64,000 nt of DNA from JANMAT01 sp031359995 (GCA_031359995.1 JANMAT010000009.1:12638-76637); one strand, 5' to 3'; positions 8,426 through 17,395 are shown, numbered from the stretch's first letter. The notes: a model not told the origin generated them from the sequence alone. Made by a program: numbers and translations.

Positions 8426-8777
8426 CGATCGACGCTCTCGCGGTGACCAGCCGGGCCGTTGCGGCCGCCATGAGCGGCGTCCAGCGGCCAGCGCCGTTCG
8501 CCGTCGGGTCGGCCCTCGGTCGAGCAGGAGACGAACGGTGATGGCGAAAAGCCAGATGTCCGTGATGGAAGCATCGCTTGCCGGCACGGCGACTTTGCTC
8601 ACGGTCGCAGCCTTGTGCCGTCGAAGCGCGTGAGGCGAGGTGCGACGCCGAGCGGCGGGTTCGGACGGGGAGCTGGCGCAGGCAACAGCCCGGGGTGCTT
8701 GCTGATGCGCGCGACCGTGTTCGAGGTGTGCTGCCTGGCCGTCCGGTGCGCAATCCTTGCGGCGTTAGGATCGAACG
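8426..8777. other. 352-base stretch without a supported gene
   Basis: I see no convincing coding region. A 30-codon frame starting ATG at 8541 (MAKSQMSVMEASL) has only a weak ribosome site and no recognisable family. The right end holds the likely promoter of the VOC gene (see 8766). Confidence 0.5.
8766..8771 (+). promoter_or_regulatory. Probable -10 element of a leaderless transcript
   Basis: TAGGAT lies six bases before the ATG at 8778, placing the expected transcription start at or within a base of the start codon. There is no Shine-Dalgarno sequence in between. Leaderless messages of this layout are frequent in actinobacteria. Confidence 0.4.
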
Positions 8778-9176
8778 ATGGTTCACGCTGTCCCTGCCGG
8801 CACCGAGTCGGCGCGGCCATTCCTTCCCGCCTCGGACTACGCGACCTCCAAGGCGTTCTACGAAGCGCTGGGCTTTGCGAAGGAGCTCGATGGCGACGAC
8901 GTGACCATCTACCGGATCGGTTCGACCTCGTTCTTGCTGCAGAGGTACTACCAGAAGGAATGGGCGGAGAACTTCATGATGCAGCTCCTCGTCGACGAGC
9001 TCGACACATGGTGGGGGCACATCGTGTCGCTCGACCTGCCCGCGACATTCGGCGTACCTGCGCCGAAGGCGCCGGCGATGCAGCCCTGGGGGCTGCGCAT
9101 CGCCTACGTCCTCGATCCGTCGGGCGTGCTCTGGCACGTGGCTCAGCGCCGGCCGGGGGTCATGCACGATCTCTGA
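8778..9176 (+). CDS. VOC-superfamily (glyoxalase-like) protein
   Basis: A 132-residue protein of the vicinal-oxygen-chelate fold. The first strand-helix unit reads ARPFLPASDYATSKAFYEALGF, followed by VTIYRIGSTSFLLQRYYQ, and the C-terminal half ends with the usual RIAYVLDPSGVLWHVAQR, where Asp-Pro-x-Gly-x-x-W/L-x-x-x is the family signature. Members include lyases, dioxygenases and antibiotic-binding proteins; the substrate here cannot be read from sequence. It is transcribed alone. Confidence 0.75.
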   Translation: MVHAVPAGTESARPFLPASDYATSKAFYEALGFAKELDGDDVTIYRIGSTSFLLQRYYQKEWAENFMMQLLVDELDTWWGHIVSLDLPATFGVPAPKAPAMQPWGLRIAYVLDPSGVLWHVAQRRPGVMHDL

Positions 9177-9257
9177 CAGCGCTCGGGCGAGATGCTGGTG
9201 ACCCAGGCCGGGGGCCGGACCGTCACGTCGGGCGCCATCCCAGCGAGGGTCGAATGA

Positions 9258-9476
9258 CTAGTACCGGAAGTTGTGCTGGCTCTCGACCTCGAACTTCCCA
9301 GCGACGGCCACATCCCCGTCAACCCTGACGGTCAACCCGACGCTCGGGTGTTCGAAGCTCTGACTCGTCACGACCAGCGTCGCGAGGAGACGACGCGGCC
9401 CGAAGCGCACTGCCCGAGCGTACCCATGCGTCACGGGCCCGCTGGCGGAATGCAAAGTCCCGCTGATGCCGGGCAC
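9258..9476 (-). CDS. Small hypothetical protein
   Basis: A 72-residue frame with GTG at 9476 (the frame is open 21 bases further upstream). About 85% of third codon positions are G or C, which supports coding, but I recognise no family. The C-terminal half (RLLATLVVTSQSFEHPSVGL, then TVRVDGDVAVAGKFEVE) looks like a small beta protein. It follows two other very small minus-strand genes (9726-9932 and 9556-9729) and may belong with them. Confidence 0.35.
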   Translation of the reverse strand: MPGISGTLHSASGPVTHGYARAVRFGPRRLLATLVVTSQSFEHPSVGLTVRVDGDVAVAGKFEVESQHNFRY

Positions 9477-9555
9477 AGGGGTGGTGCCGATCGGCAGTCA
9501 GGGTGTCGCTCGACCACTCAGCTTGCCCCAGACGGAGCAGAGCGGCAGTGGCGCG

Positions 9556-9729
9556 CTACGCGGTCTGGACGTGGAAGGAGTCGAGCGCATCGGCAGGGAT
9601 GCCGAGCGTTCCATCGTCGAGCTTCACTCGCGGCAGCCGCTTCTCATACATCGCCTGTACGACGACACGGGTCGCGACGCCCAATCGTTGTGCGGCTTCT
9701 GCGGGGAGAAGTACCTCTGGCTCGGTCAT
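9556..9729 (-). CDS. Small excisionase-like HTH protein
   Basis: A 57-residue protein, too short for most automatic calls. It reads MTEPEVLLPAEAAQRLGV, then VVVQAMYEKRLPRVKLDDG and IPADALDSFHV: a MerR/excisionase-type helix-turn-helix (L-x-x-x-E-A-A-x-x-L-G-V, a second helix, and a short wing before the A-L-D-x-F helix). Its ATG overlaps the stop of the upstream gene in an ATGA, so the two are translationally coupled. A role in recombination directionality or local transcription control is possible; no integrase is in the window. Confidence 0.6.
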   Translation of the reverse strand: MTEPEVLLPAEAAQRLGVATRVVVQAMYEKRLPRVKLDDGTLGIPADALDSFHVQTA

Positions 9730-9932
9730 TGGACGCCCCCTTCTTCGCAGCCCAGTTTACCGTGGAGCATGCGGATGACGGTTGCCAGCTCGTCCTGAAG
9801 CCCAGGAGCAGTTCCACGTTCTCGTAGGGCCAGGCGAGCGTCTTCGATCGCCTCCAACACCCGGAGTGCCTCGTCCAGCGACAGCGCGACACCGCGAGGA
9901 ACGGGGTCGTCGAAGGGATCGGGATCGCTCAT
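9726..9932 (-). CDS. Small hypothetical protein coupled to the HTH gene
   Basis: A 68-residue acidic protein (MSDPDPFDDPVPRGVALSLD, then a long helix DEALRVLEAIEDARLALRE and ELATVIRMLHGKLG). No family recognised. It is mostly helical by composition and overlaps the excisionase-like gene by four bases, so the two products are probably made in fixed ratio. Such tiny coupled pairs can be antitoxin-like or remnants of a mobile element; there is no direct evidence for either. Confidence 0.5.
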   Translation of the reverse strand: MSDPDPFDDPVPRGVALSLDEALRVLEAIEDARLALRERGTAPGLQDELATVIRMLHGKLGCEEGGVQ

Positions 9933-10030
9933 GCGGTCAGCATGGAGGCAGGGTGTGACGGGGTTCCCTGGTAGCGCACAATGCCCGCTCTGTGAGCGCT
10001 ATGCCAGCGGCGTTCGGCCGACCGGTCAGG

Positions 10031-11539
10031 TCACTCGAAGATCAGGCAGCCGTCGTCCAGGTCGGTGGCGGGCAGCGCGTCCTTCTCCACCCAGTAGTCC
10101 TGGGTGTGCTGCCACTCGGGCTTGTCGCCCCGCTTGGGCAGCAGGTGCATGCCCCGCATCAGGTAGCCGGGGTTGAAGTTCTCCGGGTCGATCCACGGCA
10201 GGATCGGCATGTCGGCGTCCTCGGTGGCCCGCAGCGCCGGCGTGACCCGCTTGGCGCCCGTGGTGTCCATGTGCTGCAGCATGCGGCACACCAGATCGCC
10301 GATGAGGTCGGCCCGCAGCGTCCAGCTGGCCCGGAAGTAGCCGAAGACCCACAGCAGGTTCGGCACGCCCGTGAACATCATGCCGCGCCACGTGACCGTG
10401 TCGTGGAACTGCACGGGCTCGCCGTCGACGGTGAACGCGATGTCGCCGAGCACGGCCAGGTTGAAGCCGGTGGCGGTGACGATGATGTCGGCCTCGAGCT
10501 CACGGCCCGACTTCAGCAGGACGCCCTTCTCGGTGAAGTTCTCGATGGTGTCGGTGACCATCTCGGCCTTGCCGGTGGTGATGCCCTGGAACAGATCGCC
10601 GTCGGGCACGAAGGCCAGGCGCTGCTGCCACGGCCGGTACTTCGGCGTGAAGTGGGTGTCCACGTCGTAGCCCTCGGGCAGGAAGGTGCGGACGTTCTCG
10701 ATGAGCTCCTTGGCCAGCACGTCGGACTGCTCGAACGACATCTTCGTGACCGCTTCCTGGTCGAACAGGATCTTCTTGCGGACGATCTCGTGGATCCAGG
10801 TCTCGTCGATCCCGAGCGGGCGCAGGGTGTCGGCCAGCTCGTTGGCGTTGCGGCCCGTCCAGAAGTACGTGGGCGACCGTTGCAGCACGGTGATCTTCTC
10901 GACGTCGGGGGCGATGGCCGGCACGAGGGTTGCCGCGGTGGCGCCCGAGCCGATGCAGATGACCTTCTTGCCCTTGTAGTCGAGGTTCTCGGGCCACGTC
11001 TGCGGGTGCACGATCGTGCCCTTGAAGCGGTCCATGCCGGGCCAGTCGGGCGTGTAGCCCTCGGCGTGGCGGTAGTAGCCCTGGCACATCCACAGGAAGG
11101 TGCACGTGAAGCGCAGGTGCTCGCCGGTGTCGCCCCGCACCACGTCGACGGTCCACAGGTTGTCGGTGCTCGACCACGAGGCGTCGGTGACCTTGTGCCG
11201 GAAGCGGATGCGCGGGCCGAGGTTGTTCTCCTCGATGACCTCGCCCATGTACTTCAGGATCTCATCCGCGGTGGCGATCGGCGCGCTGGTCCACGGCTTG
11301 AAGCGGTAGCCGAACGTGTAGAGGTCACTGTCGGAGCGGATGCCGGGGTAGCGGTGCATCCACCACGTGCCGCCGAAGCTCTCGTAGGCCTCGAGCACCA
11401 CGTAGCTCTTGTCGGGGCACTGCGTCTTGAGGTGGTAGGCGCCCCCGACGCCGGAGATGCCGGCGCCCACGATCAGGACGTCGACGTGCTCGGTCTCGGC
11501 CACCGGTGCGGTGTCGGCGAGCGTGGCGGTCTGGCTCAT
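10031..11539 (-). CDS. EthA-like flavin monooxygenase (Baeyer-Villiger type)
   Basis: A 502-residue FAD- and NADPH-dependent monooxygenase. The FAD Rossmann motif GAGISGVGGAYHL is near residue 27, FGGTWWMHRYPGIRSDSDLY follows, the fingerprint region of the FMO/BVMO family is present, and the second Rossmann motif GSGATAATLVP is near 190. Over its whole length it resembles Mycobacterium tuberculosis EthA (LPEGYDV, PKYRPWQQRL, GDLF, SGRELEADIIVTATGFNL), which oxidises ketones and thioamides. The ATG at 11539 has AAGGGG just upstream. Substrate unknown; probably a ketone or fatty-acid-derived compound. The gene is transcribed alone, with a 100-base upstream region. Confidence 0.88.
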   Translation of the reverse strand: MSQTATLADTAPVAETEHVDVLIVGAGISGVGGAYHLKTQCPDKSYVVLEAYESFGGTWWMHRYPGIRSDSDLYTFGYRFKPWTSAPIATADEILKYMGEVIEENNLGPRIRFRHKVTDASWSSTDNLWTVDVVRGDTGEHLRFTCTFLWMCQGYYRHAEGYTPDWPGMDRFKGTIVHPQTWPENLDYKGKKVICIGSGATAATLVPAIAPDVEKITVLQRSPTYFWTGRNANELADTLRPLGIDETWIHEIVRKKILFDQEAVTKMSFEQSDVLAKELIENVRTFLPEGYDVDTHFTPKYRPWQQRLAFVPDGDLFQGITTGKAEMVTDTIENFTEKGVLLKSGRELEADIIVTATGFNLAVLGDIAFTVDGEPVQFHDTVTWRGMMFTGVPNLLWVFGYFRASWTLRADLIGDLVCRMLQHMDTTGAKRVTPALRATEDADMPILPWIDPENFNPGYLMRGMHLLPKRGDKPEWQHTQDYWVEKDALPATDLDDGCLIFE

Positions 11540-11640
11540 GGGGCCCCTTCCCCTCGGAGTCCCGCGTCGGGACGATCGCCGGTCACGGTACGAGATTCGA
11601 ACCCGATGCAGAAAGGGACGAAAGGCCTGAGGGCCCGATG

Positions 11641-12363
11641 TCACAGGCCGGGCAGCCCCATCCACGCCTCGACCACGGCGGCATCGCCGGAGGTGGTGAC
11701 CGCGGCGCGCTCGGTGCGGCCCATGAGCACCAGTAGCAGCGCTTCGGCCGGCCCTTCGAGGGCGCCGTCGTGCCGGCCGTCGTGGTGCGTGACGCGGAGC
11801 TGGTCGCCGTCGCCGTGCAGCACCCAGGCGCGGTCGGCGTCGGTGGCGAGCAGGCCGAGGCGGGTGGTCGGCGGTGCGACCTTCTCCCGGCTGAGCGCGC
11901 GCGGCAGCAGGATCTCGGCGTACTCGTTCACGCCGTCGGCCGAGAGCTCGGCGTCGAGGGTGGCGGCCGCGCCCACGGCCCGTTCGGCGTCCCAGCGGTG
12001 CACGGCGGTCTCGTGGGCCTGGCGGCGTCGCCACAGCCACACCTTCTGCTCGCCGGGGAACGGGTGCCACGTGTCGGCGTCGGGATCGGTGGTGGCCAGC
12101 GCGTGCAGCAACCCGTCGGCGCCGTCTCGGAACCACCCGGCCAGTTCGGTGTCGCCCGGCGTGTCACCGCCGAAGCCGGTGGGGCGCTGGCCGGTGACGA
12201 TGGCGCGGGTGGCCCAACGGTGCACGAAGCCGAGGTGTGCGACGAGCTGGCGCACGTCCCATCCGGGGCAGGCGGCCACCGGCGCGTCGAGCGGCCCGGC
12301 GGCGATGGCCGCCACCCGGTCGACGTCGTGGCTGATGTGGGTCAGGTAGGTCTCGTGCTGCAC
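11641..12363 (-). CDS. Mycothiol-dependent maleylpyruvate isomerase-like protein
   Basis: A 240-residue DinB-fold protein of the actinobacterial maleylpyruvate-isomerase-like family. The N-terminal four-helix bundle contains the family pattern ACPGWDVRQLVAHLGFVHRW and later RRRQAHETAVHRWDAERA, where the histidines in the H-x-x-x-x-H-R-W-D-A motif normally bind a divalent metal. The C-terminal 90 residues are the second alpha/beta domain ending in LLLVLMGRTERAAV. Related proteins use mycothiol for isomerisation or thiol transfer; the particular substrate is unknown. Six bases separate it from the USP gene upstream, so the USP and permease genes probably share its transcript. Confidence 0.8.
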   Translation of the reverse strand: MQHETYLTHISHDVDRVAAIAAGPLDAPVAACPGWDVRQLVAHLGFVHRWATRAIVTGQRPTGFGGDTPGDTELAGWFRDGADGLLHALATTDPDADTWHPFPGEQKVWLWRRRQAHETAVHRWDAERAVGAAATLDAELSADGVNEYAEILLPRALSREKVAPPTTRLGLLATDADRAWVLHGDGDQLRVTHHDGRHDGALEGPAEALLLVLMGRTERAAVTTSGDAAVVEAWMGLPGL

Positions 12364-12368
12364 CGCGG

Positions 12369-12809
12369 TCAGCTCTCCTCGTCGGCCTCGTCGTTGGGCA
12401 CCACGAGCACGGGGATGGGCGAGCGGTGCACGATCTCGTAGGTGACGCTGCCGAGCAGGGCGGCGCGCAACGGACCGCGGCCCCCGTGGCCCACGGCGAT
12501 CGCCTCGGCCCGGCGGGCCTGGGCCACCACCAGCAGCGCGTCGACCGGACGCTCGCGCACCAGCTCGACATCGACCACGAGCCCGGGCCGCTCGGCCAGC
12601 AGCTCGGCCTTGATCTCCTCGATGGCGTCGACGCCGATGGCCTCGATCTGGTCCTCGAGCGGACCGCCCCGCGGCCCCAAGGGGCTGGCCTCGTACCCGA
12701 ACACGAGCACGAGGGGCACCTTCATGGTGCTGGCCACGCGGGCGGCGGTGCGGGCGGCCTGGTAGCCGCTGCCGCTGCCGCCGATGCCCACCACGATGTC
12801 GCCGGCCAT
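12369..12809 (-). CDS. Universal stress protein family
   Basis: A 146-residue UspA-fold protein. It begins IVVGIGGSGSGYQAARTAARVA, has the central strand PLVLVFGYEA, and ends with AIAVGHGGRGPLRAALLGSVTYEIVHRSPIPVLVV, containing the G-x2-G-x9-G-S/T nucleotide-binding signature. Its ATG overlaps the permease stop by one base (TGATG), so the two are coupled. USP domains in this position frequently sense ATP or AMP and modulate transporters; that role is inferred from context. Confidence 0.87.
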   Translation of the reverse strand: MAGDIVVGIGGSGSGYQAARTAARVASTMKVPLVLVFGYEASPLGPRGGPLEDQIEAIGVDAIEEIKAELLAERPGLVVDVELVRERPVDALLVVAQARRAEAIAVGHGGRGPLRAALLGSVTYEIVHRSPIPVLVVPNDEADEES

Positions 12810-14425
12810 CAGATCACGCCCTTCCGGTAGGTGCCGAGCGGGGCCAGCAGGGTGTCCTCGCCCGTGGGGTCCTTCACCGCATCCACCGGCTCCGCTCGGA
12901 TCTTGAAGAAGGCCGGGTACTTCCTTGCACAGACGAGCATGAGGGGTATGCCGAGCACGAGCAGGATGGTGCCGATCACCAGCACCGTGCCGACCCCGAA
13001 CAAGGTGCCCGGTGCGTAGTCGGCGTTCTTGGCGTCCCACACCGTCTTGACGAACACGAACAGCAGGATCACGCCGCCGACGCCAGGGAGCACGCCGATC
13101 ATCACGAAGTGCTTCAGCGACGTGAAGAGGTGCTTGCGGAACAGCACGATGCACGAGATGCCCGACAGGCCGTAGTACACGGCGATGGCCATGCCGACCG
13201 CGGCGATCGATGCGCTGTAGGCGTCGGTCGAGGTGTTGTGGCTCACGACCACGAGCGCCACGTACCAGAGGATGGACACGCTGCCGAACAGCCACGAGCT
13301 GTAGTCGGGCGTGAGCCGCTTCGGATCGATGCGGGCCAGGCTCGCCGGCGCCGCGCCGTGGGCCCCCATGGACAACATGGTGCGGGTGGCGGGCAGGATC
13401 GTGGTCTGGCACGAGGCGGCCGCCGAGGTGAGCACAGCGATGACCAGCAGCTTCACCATGATGGTGGGCAGTGCCACCTTGCCGAGGGCGTACATGGCGT
13501 CACTGGCGTTGTCGCTCACGAAGGCCGGGCCCAGCAGAGCCACCGCGCCGAAGGCGGTGACGAGGTAGATGAGCAGCAAGACGATGGTGGACAGCACCGC
13601 GGCCCGCCCGGGCGTGCGGCTGGAGTCCTTGGCCTCCTCGTTCACCGACACGCAGGTGTCCCAGCCCCAGTAGATGAACACGGCCAGCACGAGGCCGGCG
13701 ATGATGCCGCTGCTCGACACGCCGCTGGGCGACAGCCAGCTCAGGCTCGGCTTCACCGACTTGTACGTGCAGCTGAGTGCGTCGCCGGCGCTCTTGCAGT
13801 AGTCGGGCACGGCGTCGGCGAACGCATCCTTGGCGACGGTGACCACCTTGGTGGTGCCGCTGAACGACTTCGAGATGGCGATGATGGCGAAGGCGGCCAG
13901 CACGACCAGCTCGGTGCCGAGCAGGGCCACCTGCGAACGGGCCGACAGCTCGATGCCCTTCCAACAGATCCACGTCATGGCGATGATGAACACGATGCCG
14001 ATGGCGGTGGTGAGCCAGATGTTGTTGGCCGCGGACTCGCTGAACAGCAGCACCAGGTACTGACCCGACACGCCGGCCAGGTTCGGCATGATCACCAGGT
14101 CGGCCACGATGCAGCCCCACCCGGCGATCCAGCCCGCCTTCGGGCCGAAGGCCCGCACGCCCCACGTGAAGTTGGTGCCGCAGTCGGGGTCGGCCTTGTT
14201 CAGGTAGTAGAAGCTCGCGGCGATGCAGGCCATGGGCACGAAGGCGAACAGCATGATGAACGGCGCCTTCTGGCCGACCTCGCCGGTGACGAGGCCGATG
14301 CTGGCGGCCAGGCTGTAGCCGGGGGCGGTGGAGGCCACGCCGATGACGATGACGGCCACCAAGCCGAGGGAACCCCCCTTCAGGCCTTTGTTGGCCATCG
14401 CTGGCGGATCGACCACGGTGCTCAT
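12809..14425 (-). CDS. APC-family amino-acid permease
   Basis: A 538-residue membrane transporter with about twelve hydrophobic segments. The family opening GSLGLVAVIVIGVASTAPGYS and the later GWDTCVSVNEEAKDSSRTPGRA loop identify the amino acid-polyamine-organocation superfamily. The ATG at 14425 is preceded by a GGGGG purine stretch and gives a short cytoplasmic tail before the first membrane helix; the longer open frame is antisense-like Arg/Ser sequence. An extracellular loop around residues 215-245 has two cysteines. Substrate specificity cannot be told. It is coupled to the universal stress protein downstream. Confidence 0.88.
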   Translation of the reverse strand: MSTVVDPPAMANKGLKGGSLGLVAVIVIGVASTAPGYSLAASIGLVTGEVGQKAPFIMLFAFVPMACIAASFYYLNKADPDCGTNFTWGVRAFGPKAGWIAGWGCIVADLVIMPNLAGVSGQYLVLLFSESAANNIWLTTAIGIVFIIAMTWICWKGIELSARSQVALLGTELVVLAAFAIIAISKSFSGTTKVVTVAKDAFADAVPDYCKSAGDALSCTYKSVKPSLSWLSPSGVSSSGIIAGLVLAVFIYWGWDTCVSVNEEAKDSSRTPGRAAVLSTIVLLLIYLVTAFGAVALLGPAFVSDNASDAMYALGKVALPTIMVKLLVIAVLTSAAASCQTTILPATRTMLSMGAHGAAPASLARIDPKRLTPDYSSWLFGSVSILWYVALVVVSHNTSTDAYSASIAAVGMAIAVYYGLSGISCIVLFRKHLFTSLKHFVMIGVLPGVGGVILLFVFVKTVWDAKNADYAPGTLFGVGTVLVIGTILLVLGIPLMLVCARKYPAFFKIRAEPVDAVKDPTGEDTLLAPLGTYRKGVI

Positions 14426-14561
14426 GGGGCCCCCTTGGTGGCGAGCAGTCGCCGACAGGATGACACACCGGCGCACCCGTCCGTGCGGGAACCACCGTTC
14501 GGGCGCGGCCCGGCACACGCCGTTGTGCACCGGACCGCGCGATGGGGGGAAGGGGTCCGGC

Positions 14562-14786
14562 TCAGGCGTCCAGGTAGATGCAGCCGGGTGGGCACTCCTC
14601 GGCGGCCTCGAGGACCTTGTCGACGAGCTCGGCCGGCACCTCGGCCGTGCCCGCCTGCCCCTGGGGCAACAGCTTCCCGTCGACCTTGACGAAGGCCAGC
14701 GTCCCGTCGAAGTGGAACATCTCGGGGCACGCTGATTCGCACACGCCGTTGCCGACGCACTCGTGCTGCTCGATCCAGACTCGCAT
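14562..14786 (-). CDS. Small ferredoxin
   Basis: A 74-residue single-cluster ferredoxin. The cysteines occur as ECVGNGVCESACPEMF near the N-terminus and EECPPGCIYLDA at the C-terminus, the arrangement of 3Fe-4S or 4Fe-4S ferredoxins that serve cytochromes P450 and related monooxygenases in actinobacteria. No P450 is in the window, so its electron acceptor is elsewhere or may be one of the nearby flavoenzymes. The ATG at 14786 has AAGGAGCGAGCG upstream. Confidence 0.85.
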   Translation of the reverse strand: MRVWIEQHECVGNGVCESACPEMFHFDGTLAFVKVDGKLLPQGQAGTAEVPAELVDKVLEAAEECPPGCIYLDA

Positions 14787-14939
14787 CGCTCGCTCCTTGT
14801 CGATCCGCCGCCCGCGACGAATGACACGATCGTGCGCTGCGACAGGGCAGCGAGCGGTGTGGTCGACGTCAGCGACCCGCCAACGATCGGCCAGGGAATG
14901 AGGACCCCGTCTTAGGACTCTCGGGGACCGAGCACGGCG

Positions 14940-15878
14940 TCAGGCGCTGTCGCCGCCGCTCAAGATGCTCCGCAGCGCCTGGGCCGCGCCCATGAGACCG
15001 ACCGACTCGTAGGGCACGACGATCTTGGCGTTGTCGCTGTCGGCGAACTTGCTCAACGTGTCGAGCTGCAGGATGGACACCAGCGTCGGGTCGGGCGCGG
15101 CGTGCTTGATGGCGGCGTACACCGTGGCGATGGCCTGGGCCCGGCCCTCGGACTCCAGGATGGCGGCCTGCCGGTTGCCCTCGGCCCGCAAGATGGCGGC
15201 CTGGCGCTCGCCCTGGGCGGCGCGCACGGCGGCCTGGGCGTCGCCCTCGGCCACGTTGATGGCGTATTGCGACTGGCCCTCGGACTGCAGGATGCGGGCC
15301 CGCTTCTCCTGATCGGCCTGCTTCTGCAGCGCCAGCGCCTGCAGGATCTGCGGCGGCGGGGCGATCTCGACGATCTCGATGCGGTTGATGCGGATGCCCC
15401 ACTTGTCGGTGACGGCCTCCATCTGCCCCTGCACATCGGTGTTGATCCGCTCGCGCTCGCTCAGTGCCTCGTCGAGCGAGAGGGTGCCGATGACCGAACG
15501 CAGGGCGGTGCGGGCCAGCGCGTCGATGGCCACGTCGAACTCGGCGATCGAGAACAGCGCCTGCTTGGCGTCGACCACCTGCGTGAAGATCGTGGCGTTC
15601 ACGGTGACCACCACGTTGTCTTTGGTGATGACCTCCTGGCGGTCGCCGGGGCGGGGTACCTCGCGGATGTCGACGCGCTGGAGCGAGTCGATGAACGGCG
15701 CCACGATGACGAGGCCCGGGTCATGGGTCTTGCGGTACTCGCCGAGTCGCTTCACCACCCCGACCTCGCCCTGCTGGACGATGTTGATCATGCCGCGCAG
15801 GGCACGGAGCAGCACGAGCAGGACGAGTCCGGCAATGACGAGGGCGGTGATGGCACCGGAGCCGAGGGCAGCGATCAT
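14940..15878 (-). CDS. SPFH/Band 7 (stomatin-like) membrane protein
   Basis: A 312-residue stomatin/prohibitin-type protein. Residues about 8-27 are one membrane anchor; the Band 7 domain follows (EVGVVKRLGEYRKTHDPGL, DIREVPRPGDRQEVITKDNV), then a long Ala/Gln/Glu-rich coiled coil from about 190 to 260 containing repeats of the form ILRAEGNRQAAILESEGRAQ. It probably oligomerises into rings at the membrane as QmcA/HflK-type proteins do. It lies 13 bases after the NfeD-like gene, its usual genomic partner. Confidence 0.9.
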   Translation of the reverse strand: MIAALGSGAITALVIAGLVLLVLLRALRGMINIVQQGEVGVVKRLGEYRKTHDPGLVIVAPFIDSLQRVDIREVPRPGDRQEVITKDNVVVTVNATIFTQVVDAKQALFSIAEFDVAIDALARTALRSVIGTLSLDEALSERERINTDVQGQMEAVTDKWGIRINRIEIVEIAPPPQILQALALQKQADQEKRARILQSEGQSQYAINVAEGDAQAAVRAAQGERQAAILRAEGNRQAAILESEGRAQAIATVYAAIKHAAPDPTLVSILQLDTLSKFADSDNAKIVVPYESVGLMGAAQALRSILSGGDSA

Positions 15879-15891
15879 GGGATCACTCGTT

Positions 15892-16365
15892 TCAGTCGAT
15901 GGGAGACAGCGGGAGGTCGGGGTCGGCGGTGAGCCACACGGTGAGCGTGGTGCCCTCGACGCCGGTGACGAGCACGGTGGAGCCGGCTTCGATGACGCGA
16001 TCGTCGCCGCTGACGGCGAGCCAGCGCTCGCCCTCCAGCCGGACGTGGCCGGGCGCGCTGCGCCCGCCGATGCGGTCGAGGGCGACGGCCTCGGCGTCGA
16101 CGAGCCCGCCGTGCACGCCGCGGGCGACCCGGCCGCCGCGGTGGCGGTGGACCACCCGGCTCACGAAGGGGCGCACGGCCACGATGCCGACCGCGGAGGT
16201 GGCCACGGCGGCGCCGAGTTGGCCGGGCACGGCCGACGGGGCGGCGGCGGCGACGCCGGCGGCGGCGAACGAGCCGACCGCGCCGAACAGCGCGTAGAAC
16301 GCCAAGTGGTGCATCTCGACGGCGAGCAGCACGACGCCCACGATGATCCACACGGCGACCAGCAT
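15892..16365 (-). CDS. NfeD-like membrane protein
   Basis: A 157-residue protein with two or three membrane segments in the first 75 residues and a C-terminal soluble OB-type beta barrel (ALDRIGGRSAPGHVRLEGER to STVLVTGVEGTTLTVW). This is the short NfeD form that is co-transcribed with stomatin-like proteins and thought to assist their assembly. I chose ATG at 16365, with GGAGG eight to nine bases upstream, over the ATG at 16389, whose frame contains that ribosome site. Confidence 0.85.
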   Translation of the reverse strand: MLVAVWIIVGVVLLAVEMHHLAFYALFGAVGSFAAAGVAAAAPSAVPGQLGAAVATSAVGIVAVRPFVSRVVHRHRGGRVARGVHGGLVDAEAVALDRIGGRSAPGHVRLEGERWLAVSGDDRVIEAGSTVLVTGVEGTTLTVWLTADPDLPLSPID

Positions 16366-16525
16366 CGGTCCACCCTCCTTCGCCTTCATCGTAGGGCCCG
16401 TCCGACGCGGGTCGGTCGTTCCTTGCGCGATCCTCGCATCTCGTTTGGGGCGCCGGTACCGCACCGCTCTACGGTGCACGATGGGGACCGGGCGCGCCGC
16501 GCTCGCCTGACGTGACGGGGGAACC

Positions 16526-17344
16526 ATGGCCGACGATGTGGTGCTCTACGAGGTGCGGGAACCGGGGATCGCCGTGATCACCCTGAACCGGCCCGAGCAG
16601 CTGAACGCGTGGACCGGCGCCATGGGCCACGCCTACTACGACGCCCTCGACCGCGCCGGCGGCGACGATGCCGTTCGGGTGATCGTGGTGACCGGGGCCG
16701 GGCGCGGCTTCTGCGCGGGGGCCGACATGAAGATGCTGCAGGGCATCGGTGACCGCGGCGACGAGGGTGGTGGCGCCACCGCGCCGGCGCGTGTGTTCCA
16801 CCACGCCCTCAGCATCCCCAAGCCGATCATCGCCGCCGTCAACGGCGCCTGCGCCGGCATGGGCTTCAGCCACGCCATGGTGTGCGACCTGCGCTTCGCC
16901 GCCGCCGGCGCCAAGTTCACCACCGCGTTCGTGCGCCGCGGCCTGATCGCCGAGTGGGCGCTGGCGTGGACGCTGCAGCGTGTGGCCGGCCCCGCCCGCG
17001 CCCTCGACGTGCTGCTGTCGGGCCGCGTCGTGCTGGCCGAGGAGGCCAAGGAGCTCGGCATCGTGAACGAGGTGGTGGCGCCCGACGCGCTCATGGATCG
17101 CGTCATCGCCTACGCGACCGACCTCATCACCAACTGCTCGCCGTCGTCGATGGCCGCCATCAAGCGGCAGGTGTGGCAGGCCGGCGAGCAGACGATCGAG
17201 GAGTCGCTCGACTGGGCCGTCGAGCTCATGCAGGCGTCGCTCAAGCAGGCCGACTTCAAGGAGGGCGTGACGTCCTTCGTGGAGAAGCGCCCGCCGTCGT
17301 TCCCGCCGGTGCAGAAGGGCTGGGCCACCGACATCGAGCCGTAG
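16526..17344 (+). CDS. Enoyl-CoA hydratase/isomerase family protein
   Basis: A 272-residue crotonase-fold enzyme. The signature regions are ITLNRPEQLNAWT, GAGRGFCAGADMKMLQ, PKPIIAAVNGACAGMGFSHAM (oxyanion-hole glycine) and FTTAFVRRGLIAEWALAWTL. The catalytic Glu expected in the last segment is present as Glu in AEWAL. It would hydrate or isomerise an enoyl-CoA in fatty-acid or aromatic degradation. The ATG at 16526 has GACGGGGGAACC upstream. It precedes the hydrogenase operon by 51 bases on the same strand, but a functional link to hydrogenase is not evident. Confidence 0.88.
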   Translation: MADDVVLYEVREPGIAVITLNRPEQLNAWTGAMGHAYYDALDRAGGDDAVRVIVVTGAGRGFCAGADMKMLQGIGDRGDEGGGATAPARVFHHALSIPKPIIAAVNGACAGMGFSHAMVCDLRFAAAGAKFTTAFVRRGLIAEWALAWTLQRVAGPARALDVLLSGRVVLAEEAKELGIVNEVVAPDALMDRVIAYATDLITNCSPSSMAAIKRQVWQAGEQTIEESLDWAVELMQASLKQADFKEGVTSFVEKRPPSFPPVQKGWATDIEP

Positions 17345-17395
17345 CGGGGTCCTTCGCCCCTGCCGACCGGACACCGGGGGCGCGACCGTTGGCGG

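Noticed and set aside
14426..14561. Riboswitch or leader structure before the APC permease
   Set aside because: No known aptamer pattern; G+C-rich hairpins are expected by composition.
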